A DNA stretch of 64,000 nt from JACKII01 sp965202745. GTDB lineage: Bacteria; Pseudomonadota; Alphaproteobacteria; Bin95. The DNA lies in NCBI GenBank assembly GCA_965202745.1, contig CBDBCB010000019.1:496001-560000 (forward strand), read 5' to 3'. The position numbers were made by a program, and so were the translations under genes. The first letter of the stretch is position 1. Each line of letters begins with the position of its first letter. Shown piece by piece: positions 54,755 through 62,849 of this stretch. The notes beneath the pieces were generated by a model. That model was not told where the DNA came from, searched no databases, and saw only the letters and a program-made list of their open reading frames with translations.

Positions 54755-54757
54755 TAG
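53786..54757 (+). CDS. IS481-family-like transposase (integrase core)
   Basis: A 323-residue DDE transposase. N-terminal helix-turn-helix region (WVLAERHGTTEQTVWKWRQR), then an rve core: first Asp in SIPIDLKYLPPM, second in ILPDNGKEFTDR, and Glu in SPQTNGMVERFNGRIEEV with the usual 35-residue spacing. ATG 53786 follows GGGAGA by 5 bases. The stop codon TAG (54755-54757) lies outside the terminal repeat and comes from the duplicated target triplet, so the C-terminus depends on the insertion site. The frame is intact; the element could still be mobile. Confidence 0.92.
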   Translation: MVIKLHSQATTPPKIRAAIQASDDPAWVLAERHGTTEQTVWKWRQRASVEDRSHTPHRLQTTLTPAQEAVAVALRKTLLVSLDDLLAVVREFLNLNASRSGLDRCLRRHGVGALRALKAASPRPKHSAFKAYEPGSIPIDLKYLPPMADESRRRSLFVAIDRATRWVVVRVYNSKTAANARRFLRALERACPMRIRPILPDNGKEFTDRLFGLRQRAATGAHECDTLGAALDIDHRLTPPRSPQTNGMVERFNGRIEEVLQSHPFRSGEVLEATLLRYVWLYTQPLPQSALGSKTPLQAMKGWRKLKLELVRKQPYYLPGWDN

Positions 54758-55803
54758 CTCTTCGTTATGCTCGAAGAGGTTCGGTCCTCTGGCCAGGCAT
54801 GAGACGTAGATGCCGCCGCGGGGCGGGGAGTCGAGCCGGACGGCGACTTCTTTGACCATTCGCTCCAGATCCTTGCGGGCTGCGTCGGTATCACGGCGGC
54901 AGAACATGACCTTGTCACCGGGATCGGGGGTCGCCGCTATTCCGACAATACTTTGAGCGAGGTCGATGCCGGTAAGGTTGCGCACGGTGTAGTCTGCGCG
55001 GGTCGAGCCGGGTACTGGCAAGGCAGCATGCAGGCTGTTGGCGACCGCGCGAAGGTCTTCGACTTTGTCACTGCCAATGTCGGTTTGCAGGGCGGAAAGG
55101 GCGGGCTCTCCATCCAGCTCTATCAGCATGTTCTCGTGCACTTTGGTGACCGAGCGGACAGGGCCAATGGGTGTTCATCCCTGCGTAAGGTTGGTAGAAA
55201 TGTCCAAGTCCTGGTTGAACATTACGCCCAAAGCGACGCCTTCTTCGATTTGGTCGCCGATTACCGGCATCGGCCCCTGGGCCGATGACAGCCCGCCGAT
55301 CAGATAGCTGACGCGCTCTGCCAGATCGCCGACAAGTTCGCCCAATTGCGGGTGCCGGGGGTCAGTGTGAAGAAGGCCGATGGCCGGGAAAACGTCGGCA
55401 AGCCATTAGTCGCATTCTGCGCTCAATACTGCTTCACTGGTCCGTTGGGCCGGAATCAGGCGGAACATATCCGCGGGCAGGCGCATGGTCAGCACGCTGA
55501 GGGTGGGTACGCCGAAATACTCGTCGGCAATGCCCTTGTACGCGGTCGGCCCCGACGTCGCGACCGACATGCCGAGGGCGCCCATACCGACCGAGCCGAC
55601 CCAATCCTGGATTCCGGTTGCCTGGCGCAGGGCTTGCACAACGCTGCCAAGGTCGCCTACCAGGGAATCGCTGACATAGACCACGCCAAGATTGCTGCCG
55701 TGGGGCACTTCGCCCAAGCGGGCAAGCGTCTCTTCAACGGCGCTCCGCCAATCCGCACCGCCGCCATGTCCGGCAGCGAATGACTGAGAAGTGGTTAATT
55801 CGC

Positions 55804-56490
55804 TCATGTGGAGTCTCCTGCTGCCAGCAATGCTTCAATCGCCGGCATGATGCGCTCAACAATCACCGCGACTCCGGCGGCGTTCGGATGCAGGCCATCC
55901 GCCTGAATCAGCCCAATTTTACCCGGCAATCCCTCCAAAAAGAAAGGGTAAAGCGCAATTCCGTGCTTTTCGGTCAGCCTGGTATAGGCACCTTCAAAGG
56001 CGATCCTGTACTCCGTTCCCAGATTGCGGGGCGCGACCATCCCGGCCAAAAGGACTTTAACGCCAGCGGCCTTCATGCCGGAGATGATGCCGTCGAGATT
56101 CTGCTCCATTGCTGCCGGGGAGAGCCCGCGCAACGCGTCGTTCGCGCCCAGCTCGACGAGGGCGTGGGTTGGTTTGCTGGCAAGCGACCAATTGAGCCGT
56201 GCGAGGCCGCCGGCGCTGGTGTCGCCGGAGACGCCAGCATTGATCACCTCAACGCTGTGGCCCCGTGCGTCCAACGCACGCTGTAGCTGTGCCGCGAAGC
56301 CCTGCCTTTCCGACAGGCCATAGCCCGCTGTCAGGCTGTCGCCGAACAAGAGCAGTGTCTGCTGGTTGGCCAACGCCGGGCCACTGCTCAGGCAGGCAAG
56401 CACGCCAAAGGTGAGTAACAGGTTGAATAGTCGGCCCAGAGCACCATATCGGCTAGGAAAGACCCCCTGTCCGTTCCGCAAATCTCTCAC
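55804..56490 (-). CDS. tesA: arylesterase / lysophospholipase L1 (TesA-like GDSL hydrolase)
   Basis: A GDSL/SGNH hydrolase with a signal sequence (FNLLLTFGVLACLSSGPALA) for the periplasm. Block I is LLLFGDSLTAGYGLSERQG (catalytic Ser), block II INAGVSGDTS (Gly), block III ALVELGANDALRG (Asn) and block V IQADGLHPNAAG (Asp and His). The start is not certain: GTG 56490 or an earlier GTG at 56535, which would overlap the divergent ABC gene. The arrangement with a divergent ABC ATPase and FtsX-type permease is the known tesA-ybbA-ybbP neighbourhood. It overlaps the FIST start by 4 bases and so heads the broken minus-strand operon. Confidence 0.93.
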   Translation of the reverse strand: MRDLRNGQGVFPSRYGALGRLFNLLLTFGVLACLSSGPALANQQTLLLFGDSLTAGYGLSERQGFAAQLQRALDARGHSVEVINAGVSGDTSAGGLARLNWSLASKPTHALVELGANDALRGLSPAAMEQNLDGIISGMKAAGVKVLLAGMVAPRNLGTEYRIAFEGAYTRLTEKHGIALYPFFLEGLPGKIGLIQADGLHPNAAGVAVIVERIMPAIEALLAAGDST

Positions 56491-56504
56491 GTTGATTGGT
56501 AACC

Positions 56505-57215
56505 ATGCTCGCACCGGCTCACTCCGCGATCTCACTTGAAGGCGTCCATCTCACTCTGGAGAGCGCCGCAGGACCGGTCAACATTCTGCGCGGGATCGAT
56601 TTGTCGATCCAGGCAGGGGAGACCGTCGGGATCGTCGGCCCCTCCGGCAGCGGCAAGACCACCATGTTGATGGTCCTGGCCGGGCTGGAGCGTCCGTCTA
56701 GCGGCAGAGTGCAAGTCGCGGGGCACGACCTGACCGCCCTGTCGGAAGATGCGTTGGCTCGCTTCCGCAGAGACAATGTAGGGATTGTCTTCCAGGCTTT
56801 CCACCTGGTGCCGACCATGACGGCGTTAGAAAATGTAGCGATACCGTTGGAATTGGCCGGGCGGCGGGATGCTTTTGCCCGGGCCGAGGAAGCCCTGACT
56901 GCAGTGGGGCTGGGACACCGTCTGACGCACTATCCGGGACAATTGTCGGGTGGTGAACAGCAGCGTACCGCCATCGCGCGGGCCTTTGTTCCCAAGCCAA
57001 AAGTGCTTCTGGCGGACGAGCCCACCGGCAACCTGGATGGCGAAACCGGGCGGCAGGTGATTGACCTGCTGTTTGGCCAGTGCGAGCGCGATGGAACGAC
57101 TTTACTGCTGATTACCCATGATCCAGCTTTGGCTTTGCTTTGCCAGCGTCAGGTGCGGGTGAGTGACGGACGGACTTTGGATGCTGAAGCCGCTGCCGCG
57201 GATGCGCAGGCATGA
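56505..57215 (+). CDS. ybbA: ABC transporter ATPase, YbbA/LolD type
   Basis: A 236-residue ATPase. Walker A is VGPSGSGKTTMLMVLAG, the Q-loop is NVGIVFQAFHLVP, the signature is YPGQLSGGEQQRTAIARA, Walker B is VLLADEPTGNLDGETG and the switch His is in LLITHDPAL. The FQAFHLVPTMTALENV wording places it in the MacB/LolD/YbbA export group. ATG 56505 is preferred over TTG 56496. It overlaps the permease gene by 4 bases. With that permease it forms a predicted complex that moves lipids or other hydrophobic compounds out of the inner membrane. Confidence 0.93.
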   Translation: MLAPAHSAISLEGVHLTLESAAGPVNILRGIDLSIQAGETVGIVGPSGSGKTTMLMVLAGLERPSSGRVQVAGHDLTALSEDALARFRRDNVGIVFQAFHLVPTMTALENVAIPLELAGRRDAFARAEEALTAVGLGHRLTHYPGQLSGGEQQRTAIARAFVPKPKVLLADEPTGNLDGETGRQVIDLLFGQCERDGTTLLLITHDPALALLCQRQVRVSDGRTLDAEAAAADAQA

Positions 57216-59749
57216 GCGATGCTTTGCTTGCCCTGACCTGGGCACGGCGGGAGTTGCGCTCCGGCATTGCCGGATTTCGCGTGTTCCTGGCTTGTCTGGC
57301 GCTGGGTGTCGGCGCGATTGCCGGTGTGAATGCCGTCAGCCAGGCTATTCAGGATGCGCTGCAACGGGACGCCAGGGCACTGGCGGGCGGGGACGTCATT
57401 ATCCGCACCTATTACGAGCCGCCGCCGCCGGAGCTTCGCGCCTACTTGCGGGAGGAGTCTGAACGGCTGTCGAGCAGTATCGAGATGCGGGTGATGGCCG
57501 GCGGCTCGGACGTGACGCAGCGCCGGCTGGCGGAGATGAAGGCAGTGGATGGACAATATCCGCTGTTCGGTAAGCTGGAACTGTCGCCGCCGATGGCCCT
57601 GGCGGATGCGCTGGCTGACCAGGGCGGACAATGGGGGGCTGTGGCCGAGGAGGGCTTGCTAGATCTGCTCGGCCTGAAGATAGGCGATCCGATTACGGTC
57701 GGCGAACAGGTCTATGAATTGCGCGGCGTGATCACGCGGGAGCCGGACCGCTCCATGGGGCTGGCGAATTTCGGGCCGCGCCTAATGGTGGCGCAGGACA
57801 GCGTGGCAGGCACCGGCCTGCTGCTGCCGGGCAGTCTGGTGCAATACCGCTATCGACTAGGGCTGCCCAGCGGGGAGCGGGCGGAGGCTTGGACAGCCAT
57901 GACCGAATTGCGCTTTCCGGAGGCTGTTTGGCGGTTGACGCCGGCAAGCCGCGCATCGCCGGGGCTGGCCCAGATGATTGGCCGTATGACCTTGTTCCTG
58001 ATGTTGGTCGGGCTGACAGCCTTGCTGATCGGCGGGATTGGTGTGGCCAACGCGGTGCAGAGCTTTCTGGGGCAGAAGGCCAGCACGATCGCCATGTTGA
58101 AATGCGTCGGCGCGCCCGCCCGCACGATCTTTCTGACCTATGCCTTTCAGGTGGCGGCGCTGGCCTGTATCGGCATTTTGGCCGGATGTCTGATCGGGGT
58201 CGCAGCGCCCTTTGTCTTGGGCGCATTGCTGGAAAGCGTGCTGCCGGTCAGTTTGGAGCCGACCATTTATCCGAAGGCATTGGCGTTGGGCGCTGCGTTC
58301 GGCCTGCTGACAACGGCAGCGTTCGGCCTTTGGCCCTTGCTGAAAGCGCGGAAGATCCCGGCGGCGGGCCTGTTCCGCAATCTGGTGGCACCCGTAGGGG
58401 CGCGGCCGGGCTTGGTGGAGTTTCTGGCGATTGCGGCGTTGTTTGCGGCGCTTGCAGCGTTGGCCGTCTTCACCGCGGTCGATCAACGCTTTGCCATGGT
58501 GTTTGTTGGCGGTGTTGCCGCTGCCTTTATCCTGTTTTTCGGGGCGGCGGCGGCCGTGGCTGGCTTGGCGAAACGGCTGCTTGGCACGCGCATCGCGCGC
58601 TGGCGGGCGAGCCTGCGACTGGCGCTGGCCAATCTGTGCCGTCCGGGTGCGCCCACGGTCAGCGTGGTGCTGTCGTTAGGCTTCGGCGTGACGGTGCTGG
58701 TGGCGGTGGCGGCTATCGAGGCCAATCTGGGACGAACGCTGGAGGACGATCTGCCGGACAGCGCGCCAACGTTCTTCTTTATTGATATCCAGCCGAACCA
58801 GTTGCAAGTCTTTAACGAGACAGTGGCGGCCATTCCCGGGCAGCATGACCTGACGGAAGCGCCCATGCTGCGCGCCCGCATCTCCAAGATTAACGGTAAG
58901 ACCGCCGATCCGATGAGTGTCGCGCCGAATGTCCGCTGGTCTCTGCGCGGGGAGAGGGGGCTTACTTATCGCGCCCTGCCGCCGGATAATGTGGAAATTG
59001 TGGCCGGCGATTGGTGGCCGGCGGACTATCAGGGGCCGCCGCTGATTTCCTTCTCCGCGCAATTGGCGGCAGGGTATGGCATTGGGGTGGGTGACACGCT
59101 GACGTTCAACATTCTGGGCCGCGAGATCGAGGGTAAAATTGCGAACCTGCGCAATGTGGAGTTCCGCTCGTTGCGCATGGAGTTCACCACGATCTTCGCG
59201 CCGGGCGCTATTGAGGTTGCGCCGCATACGATCCTGGCGACAACCAAGACGCATACGGATCAGGCTAGCAATCTGGTGCGGGCTGTGGGGGAGAAGTTTG
59301 CCAACGTCACCGCGATTCGTGTGAAGGAAACGCTGGAGGCCGTTAACGCCCTTATCGGGCAGATCAGCAATGCCATCCGGGTGATTGCCGGTGTCGGTCT
59401 GGTGGCCGGCGTTCTGGTGCTGGCGAGCGCCGTTGCGGCTGGTCAGCAGGCGCGCAGGCGTGATGCTGTGGTGCTGAAAGTGCTCGGCGCTACACGGCAG
59501 AATGTGCTGGCAACCTACCTGTGGGAGTTCGGCGTTCTGGGGCTGGGCACGGTGTTGATCGCGGCTGGGATCGGCGCGGGTGCTGCCTATGTGGTCATCA
59601 CGGAGGTGATGGGCATGAACTGGGCGATGCCTTGGGTAGCCGTGCTTCTGACAGCACCGATAGCCTTGGCCATAACGCTTGTGGCGGGCTTCGCCGGGGT
59701 GTGGCAGGCACTGGGTCAGAAACCGGCGCCGCTGTTGCGGAACCCATAA
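57212..59749 (+). CDS. ybbP: FtsX-like permease, YbbP type
   Basis: An 845-residue permease with two FtsX repeats. A membrane segment near the start (GFRVFLACLALGVGAIAGVNAVSQAI) is followed by a large periplasmic domain. Next are helices around residues 255-420 (LFLMLVGLTALLIGGIGVANAVQSFL; VAALACIGILAGCLIGVAAPFVLGALL), a second periplasmic part, and the final repeat (VIAGVGLVAGVLVLASAVAAGQQARRRDAVVLKVLGATR). Size and layout match YbbP. Intact. It partners the preceding ATPase; the substrate is unproven. Confidence 0.93.
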   Translation: MSDALLALTWARRELRSGIAGFRVFLACLALGVGAIAGVNAVSQAIQDALQRDARALAGGDVIIRTYYEPPPPELRAYLREESERLSSSIEMRVMAGGSDVTQRRLAEMKAVDGQYPLFGKLELSPPMALADALADQGGQWGAVAEEGLLDLLGLKIGDPITVGEQVYELRGVITREPDRSMGLANFGPRLMVAQDSVAGTGLLLPGSLVQYRYRLGLPSGERAEAWTAMTELRFPEAVWRLTPASRASPGLAQMIGRMTLFLMLVGLTALLIGGIGVANAVQSFLGQKASTIAMLKCVGAPARTIFLTYAFQVAALACIGILAGCLIGVAAPFVLGALLESVLPVSLEPTIYPKALALGAAFGLLTTAAFGLWPLLKARKIPAAGLFRNLVAPVGARPGLVEFLAIAALFAALAALAVFTAVDQRFAMVFVGGVAAAFILFFGAAAAVAGLAKRLLGTRIARWRASLRLALANLCRPGAPTVSVVLSLGFGVTVLVAVAAIEANLGRTLEDDLPDSAPTFFFIDIQPNQLQVFNETVAAIPGQHDLTEAPMLRARISKINGKTADPMSVAPNVRWSLRGERGLTYRALPPDNVEIVAGDWWPADYQGPPLISFSAQLAAGYGIGVGDTLTFNILGREIEGKIANLRNVEFRSLRMEFTTIFAPGAIEVAPHTILATTKTHTDQASNLVRAVGEKFANVTAIRVKETLEAVNALIGQISNAIRVIAGVGLVAGVLVLASAVAAGQQARRRDAVVLKVLGATRQNVLATYLWEFGVLGLGTVLIAAGIGAGAAYVVITEVMGMNWAMPWVAVLLTAPIALAITLVAGFAGVWQALGQKPAPLLRNP

Positions 59750-59798
59750 GGGAGCTTACATAGTTGCCGGTGTCACCGGTCTGCCGAAGGAACATCCA

Positions 59799-60074
59799 AT
59801 GCGAACCCTGATTATCGCGGCTATGCTGGCGGTCGCCACACCTGCTTTTGCTTTGGCGCAATCCGACCAAAAGAGCACCGGCGATCAGATTGATGAAGTC
59901 TTGTAGGAGGTTCTGGATGCAATCGGTCTGGTTTTACGGGCTGTGCCACAATATGAACTGCCAGAGGTTCTGCCGAACGGCGACATTATTATCCGCCGTG
60001 TGCTGCCGGACGCCCCGCCCCCGGAAAAGCGCAAGGACGAGCCGGATAACGGTGATAAAGGTGTTAAGACATAA
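59799..60074 (+). pseudogene. small secreted protein with an in-frame TAG
   Basis: ATG 59799, preceded by GAAGGA at good distance, opens a signal peptide (MRTLIIAAMLAVATPAFALAQ). After QIDEVL a TAG stands at 59904-59906; the same frame continues EVLDAIGLVLRAVPQYELPEVLPNGDIIIRRV and a charged tail (PPPEKRKDEPDNGDKGVKT) to TAA at 60074. Read through, it is a 91-residue secreted protein. CAG-to-TAG would be the simplest change. It has no family I know. As the upstream part alone is only a signal peptide plus about 14 residues, function is doubtful unless the stop is read through. It lies between ybbP and the Bax inhibitor gene. Confidence 0.6.
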
Positions 60075-60173
60075 GACCTGAACCCTTGCGTTATTGCGAA
60101 CGATGCCCAATATAAGCTGCGCAAAGGCCCGGTGATCGGGCCGCAATAAGTCAGAACCACAAAGGGGACTTCA

Positions 60174-60932
60174 ATGGCGTTCGAAAATCTTCGCACGCAG
60201 GCACAGGCAATGACCGGCGCTTACGCTGGGGAGATTGATGAGGGCCTGCGCGCGCACATGCTGCGCGTCTACAACTACATGGTTTCCGGCCTGGTAGTCA
60301 CCGGCCTGGTAGCCTGGGCCATGTTCTCGATGTCCTTCGTTGTCCAGAATGGCAGCGTCGTCGGCGTGACCGAGATCGGCAATATCGTCTACAATTCGCC
60401 GCTGAAATGGTTGGTGATGCTATCGCCGCTGGCGTTCATCATGGCCTTGAGCTTTGGTGTGCAACGCATGAGCTTCGGCACACTGCAATTGCTGTTCTTT
60501 GCGTTCGCAGCTGTGATGGGCATCTCGATGGCGACGATCTTCGCCACGTTCTCCGGCGACAGCATCGCACGGGTGTTCTTCATCACCGCGGGCACGTTCG
60601 CGGCCATGTCGCTCTACGGCTACACGACGAAACGCGATCTGACCAAGATGGGCTCGTTCCTGTTTATGGGCCTGATCGGCATTATCATCGCGAGCGTGGT
60701 GAACATCTTTGTCGGCTCCAGCGCGTTGCAGTTCGCGATCTCGGTGATTGGCGTACTGGTCTTCGTCGGACTGACCGCCTACGACACCCAGAAGATCAAG
60801 AACGACTTCCTGGAGTTCCGCTCCCATGGGGAAGCGGTCAGCAAGATGGCTATTATGGGTGCAGTTAGCCTGTACCTGGACTTCGTCAACCTGTTCTACA
60901 TGCTGCTGAGCCTGTTCGGTAACCGCGAGTAG
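60174..60932 (+). CDS. Bax inhibitor-1/YccA family membrane protein
   Basis: A 252-residue protein with seven hydrophobic segments after a soluble N-terminus. Family features: RVYNYMVSGLVVTGLVAW (helix 1), SPLKWLVMLSPLAFIMALSFG, FFITAGTFAAMSLYGYTTKRDL and the end LTAYDTQKIKNDFLE, where the Asp-containing segment is a hallmark, followed by ASLYLDFVNLFYMLLSLFG-type wording. Bacterial members leak calcium in a pH-dependent way or interact with FtsH; the role here is not settled. It is followed by a strong terminator. Confidence 0.95.
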   Translation: MAFENLRTQAQAMTGAYAGEIDEGLRAHMLRVYNYMVSGLVVTGLVAWAMFSMSFVVQNGSVVGVTEIGNIVYNSPLKWLVMLSPLAFIMALSFGVQRMSFGTLQLLFFAFAAVMGISMATIFATFSGDSIARVFFITAGTFAAMSLYGYTTKRDLTKMGSFLFMGLIGIIIASVVNIFVGSSALQFAISVIGVLVFVGLTAYDTQKIKNDFLEFRSHGEAVSKMAIMGAVSLYLDFVNLFYMLLSLFGNRE

Positions 60933-60961
60933 CGGCTGCCAGCGCGGCCTGGAGGCTAAAG

Positions 60962-61000
60962 GACCGGCGCGGGGAGCGATCTCCGCGCCGGTTTCTTTTT
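60962..61000 (+). terminator. rho-independent terminator after the Bax inhibitor-1 gene
   Basis: The stem ACCGGCGCGG / CCGCGCCGGT with inner GGAG/CTCC pairing is followed by TTCTTTTT. It also separates this gene from the convergent cobS. Confidence 0.92.
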
Positions 61001-61007
61001 GGGGAAT

Positions 61008-61778
61008 TTACGGCGTAAGGCAGGCGGCGGTGAGCAAGGCCAGAAGGGCTAGTTGCTGGACCGCACCGAGCACGTCGCCGGTATAGCCGTCCAGCCGCCG
61101 TTTGGAGGCACGCAGGAGGACGGCGGCGAATGCTGTGGCTGTCAGCGCTCCCCAGAGCAACAACGGGCCAGCGAGGCCCACGCTCAGGCCCAAGGCCAGC
61201 GCGCCGGCGATAACGGCCGCAGCGGGTGATGCTTTTCCGGCGGCGGTAGCAAGTCCTGTTCCGGCGGGCGAGGACGCCGCCATGGCCAGCCCCATCGCGG
61301 CGCGGCTCACGCCTTCGGCAGCGATCAGGGCGAGCGGCCCAGCCTCTGTTGCCAGCGCCACACGCAACAGCAGGGAGAGGCATAGTGCAACCACGCCGAA
61401 CGCGCCCATGCGAGGATCTTTGAGGATCGCCTGGGTACGCTCCGCCGAGCGGGGCAGGCCGAAGGCATCCGCGCAATCGGCCAGCCCGTCTTCATGCAAG
61501 GCACCGGTAGCCCATACGATCAGGGCGGTCGCGATAGCAGCCGACGCCAGAGCACCAATGCCAAGATATTGCGCCACCGCCATGACCGCTGCGCCGATGC
61601 AGCCAACAGCGAATCCTACTGCCGGGAAGGCCCAGGCTGCCTGGCCAAGCGGCTGAGGCGTGAAGGCCGGGCAGGGCAGACGAGTCAGGAAAGCGAGGGC
61701 GCTCCACCACTGCCGCCAGATCAGCGCGGCCGGTCCGGGGGCTGTGCGGTTGTCTTGGGCAGGCGTTTCGGTCACCAC
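61008..61778 (-). CDS. cobS: adenosylcobinamide-GDP ribazoletransferase
   Basis: A 256-residue membrane enzyme that joins adenosylcobinamide-GDP to alpha-ribazole, the last step of B12 assembly. Recognisable: the N-terminal WWSALAFLTRLPCPAF, AVGFAVGCIGAAVM, the metal-binding GALHEDGLADCADAFG with downstream KDPRMGAFGVVAL, and RRLDGYTGDVLGAVQQL near the C-terminus. Several hydrophobic segments. It diverges from cobT with 33 bases between starts. No cobalamin riboswitch is visible in this short gap, so regulation is probably shared or constitutive. Confidence 0.96.
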   Translation of the reverse strand: MVTETPAQDNRTAPGPAALIWRQWWSALAFLTRLPCPAFTPQPLGQAAWAFPAVGFAVGCIGAAVMAVAQYLGIGALASAAIATALIVWATGALHEDGLADCADAFGLPRSAERTQAILKDPRMGAFGVVALCLSLLLRVALATEAGPLALIAAEGVSRAAMGLAMAASSPAGTGLATAAGKASPAAAVIAGALALGLSVGLAGPLLLWGALTATAFAAVLLRASKRRLDGYTGDVLGAVQQLALLALLTAACLTP

Positions 61779-61811
61779 CCGAAGCCTGCATTCGTTTTTG
61801 ATGGAGCAATC

Positions 61812-62837
61812 ATGCCCCTTTCCCTAGACCCGCCAGCCGATTTCGCAAGCCTGCGTGTCATGCTGCAGAACCTGCCGGGCCCGGATGACGCCACCATGGA
61901 GGCTGCCCGCGACCGCCAGGCGCAGCTTACCAAACCGCCGGGCTCGCTGGGGCGGCTGGAGGATCTGGCGGTATGGATGGCCGGCTGGCAGGGCGTGGAA
62001 CGGCCAACGCTGGAGCAGGTGCAGGTGCTGATTTGCGCGGGCAATCATGGTGTGACTGCGCAGGGCGTCTCTGCTTTTCCGGCAGAGGTGACAGTGCAGA
62101 TGGTGGCGAATTTTGAGGCGGGCGGGGCGGCCATCAACCAATTGGCGGCGCAGGCAGGCGCGCAACTGGATGTGCTGCCTCTTATGCTGGAAACGCCGAC
62201 CGCGGACTTCACCCAAGGTCCGGCGATGACGGAAGCTGAATGCATGGAAGCGTTTAACGCAGGGCTCAACGCGGTCCGGCCGGATGCTCACCTGCTGGCG
62301 ATTGGCGAGATGGGTATCGGCAACACGACCGTGGCGGCGGCGCTTTGTGCGGCCCTGACCGACGGCGATGCGGCCCGCTGGTGCGGACCAGGTACAGGAC
62401 TGACCACCGACGGCGTTTCGCACAAAGCATCGGTGGTGTCGGCGGCAATTCGACTTCACGCCGATAGCTTGAGCGACCCGCTGATCGTCCTAGCTGCGCT
62501 TGGTGGGCGAGAGTTGGCAGCGATGGCAGGCGCCATTCTGGCCGCGCGTCTGCGGTCCATACCGGTTCTGCTAGATGGGTATGTGACGGGAGCGGCGGCA
62601 CTGGTTCTGCACATCATGCGCACGGACGCGCTGGAGCATTGCGCCATCGGGCATTGCTCTGCCGAACCAGCGCACCGCTTGTTGTTGCAGCATATGGGTA
62701 TGGAGCCGCTGCTCAATCTGGGTATGCGCCTGGGAGAGGGCTCTGGCGCGGCGTTGGCGATACCGCTGGTGCGCGCGGCCCTGGCGGCGCACAATGGCAT
62801 GCGAACTTTTGATGAGGCGAATGTCAGCGGCCGCTAA
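61812..62837 (+). CDS. cobT: nicotinate-nucleotide--dimethylbenzimidazole phosphoribosyltransferase
   Basis: A 341-residue enzyme making alpha-ribazole phosphate from dimethylbenzimidazole and nicotinate mononucleotide. TKPPGSLGRLEDLAVWMAG near residue 38 and CAGNHGVTAQGVSAFPAEVT are the N-terminal signatures. IGEMGIGNTTVAAALCAAL binds phosphate, and the catalytic Glu region is CAIGHCSAEPAHRLLLQHMG. Size is normal. ATG 61812 has GGAG 5 bases upstream. It supplies the substrate branch for cobS on the other strand. Confidence 0.97.
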   Translation: MPLSLDPPADFASLRVMLQNLPGPDDATMEAARDRQAQLTKPPGSLGRLEDLAVWMAGWQGVERPTLEQVQVLICAGNHGVTAQGVSAFPAEVTVQMVANFEAGGAAINQLAAQAGAQLDVLPLMLETPTADFTQGPAMTEAECMEAFNAGLNAVRPDAHLLAIGEMGIGNTTVAAALCAALTDGDAARWCGPGTGLTTDGVSHKASVVSAAIRLHADSLSDPLIVLAALGGRELAAMAGAILAARLRSIPVLLDGYVTGAAALVLHIMRTDALEHCAIGHCSAEPAHRLLLQHMGMEPLLNLGMRLGEGSGAALAIPLVRAALAAHNGMRTFDEANVSGR

Positions 62838-62849
62838 CAGGAGGAGCTC

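Larger units (their letters stand above)
53576..55807 (-). pseudogene. FIST domain sensor protein, two in-frame stops and an IS insertion
   Basis: FIST_N begins at ATG 55807, which overlaps the tesA stop (ATGA): AGHGGGADWRSAVEETLARLGE and LVGDLGSVVQALRQATG. TAA at 55406-55408 follows SAECD; the same frame continues WLADVFPAIGLLHTDPRHP and YLIGGLSSAQGPMPVIG. TGA at 55175-55177 follows STNLTQG where the family has Cys (QGCxPIGP). FIST_C then runs to ARGPNLFEHNEEL, cut by the IS at 54754. The end (TIIREGLGDFPIAGFYANGEIAHNRIYGYTGVLTVFS, given as position cue 53690-53576) is found intact on the other side of the IS. FIST proteins are small-ligand sensors. All parts remain in one frame apart from the IS. 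Confidence 0.93.

Noticed and set aside
61779..61811. Cobalamin riboswitch between cobS and cobT
   Set aside because: The gap is only 33 bases, far too short for the element, and no B12-box sequence was found.
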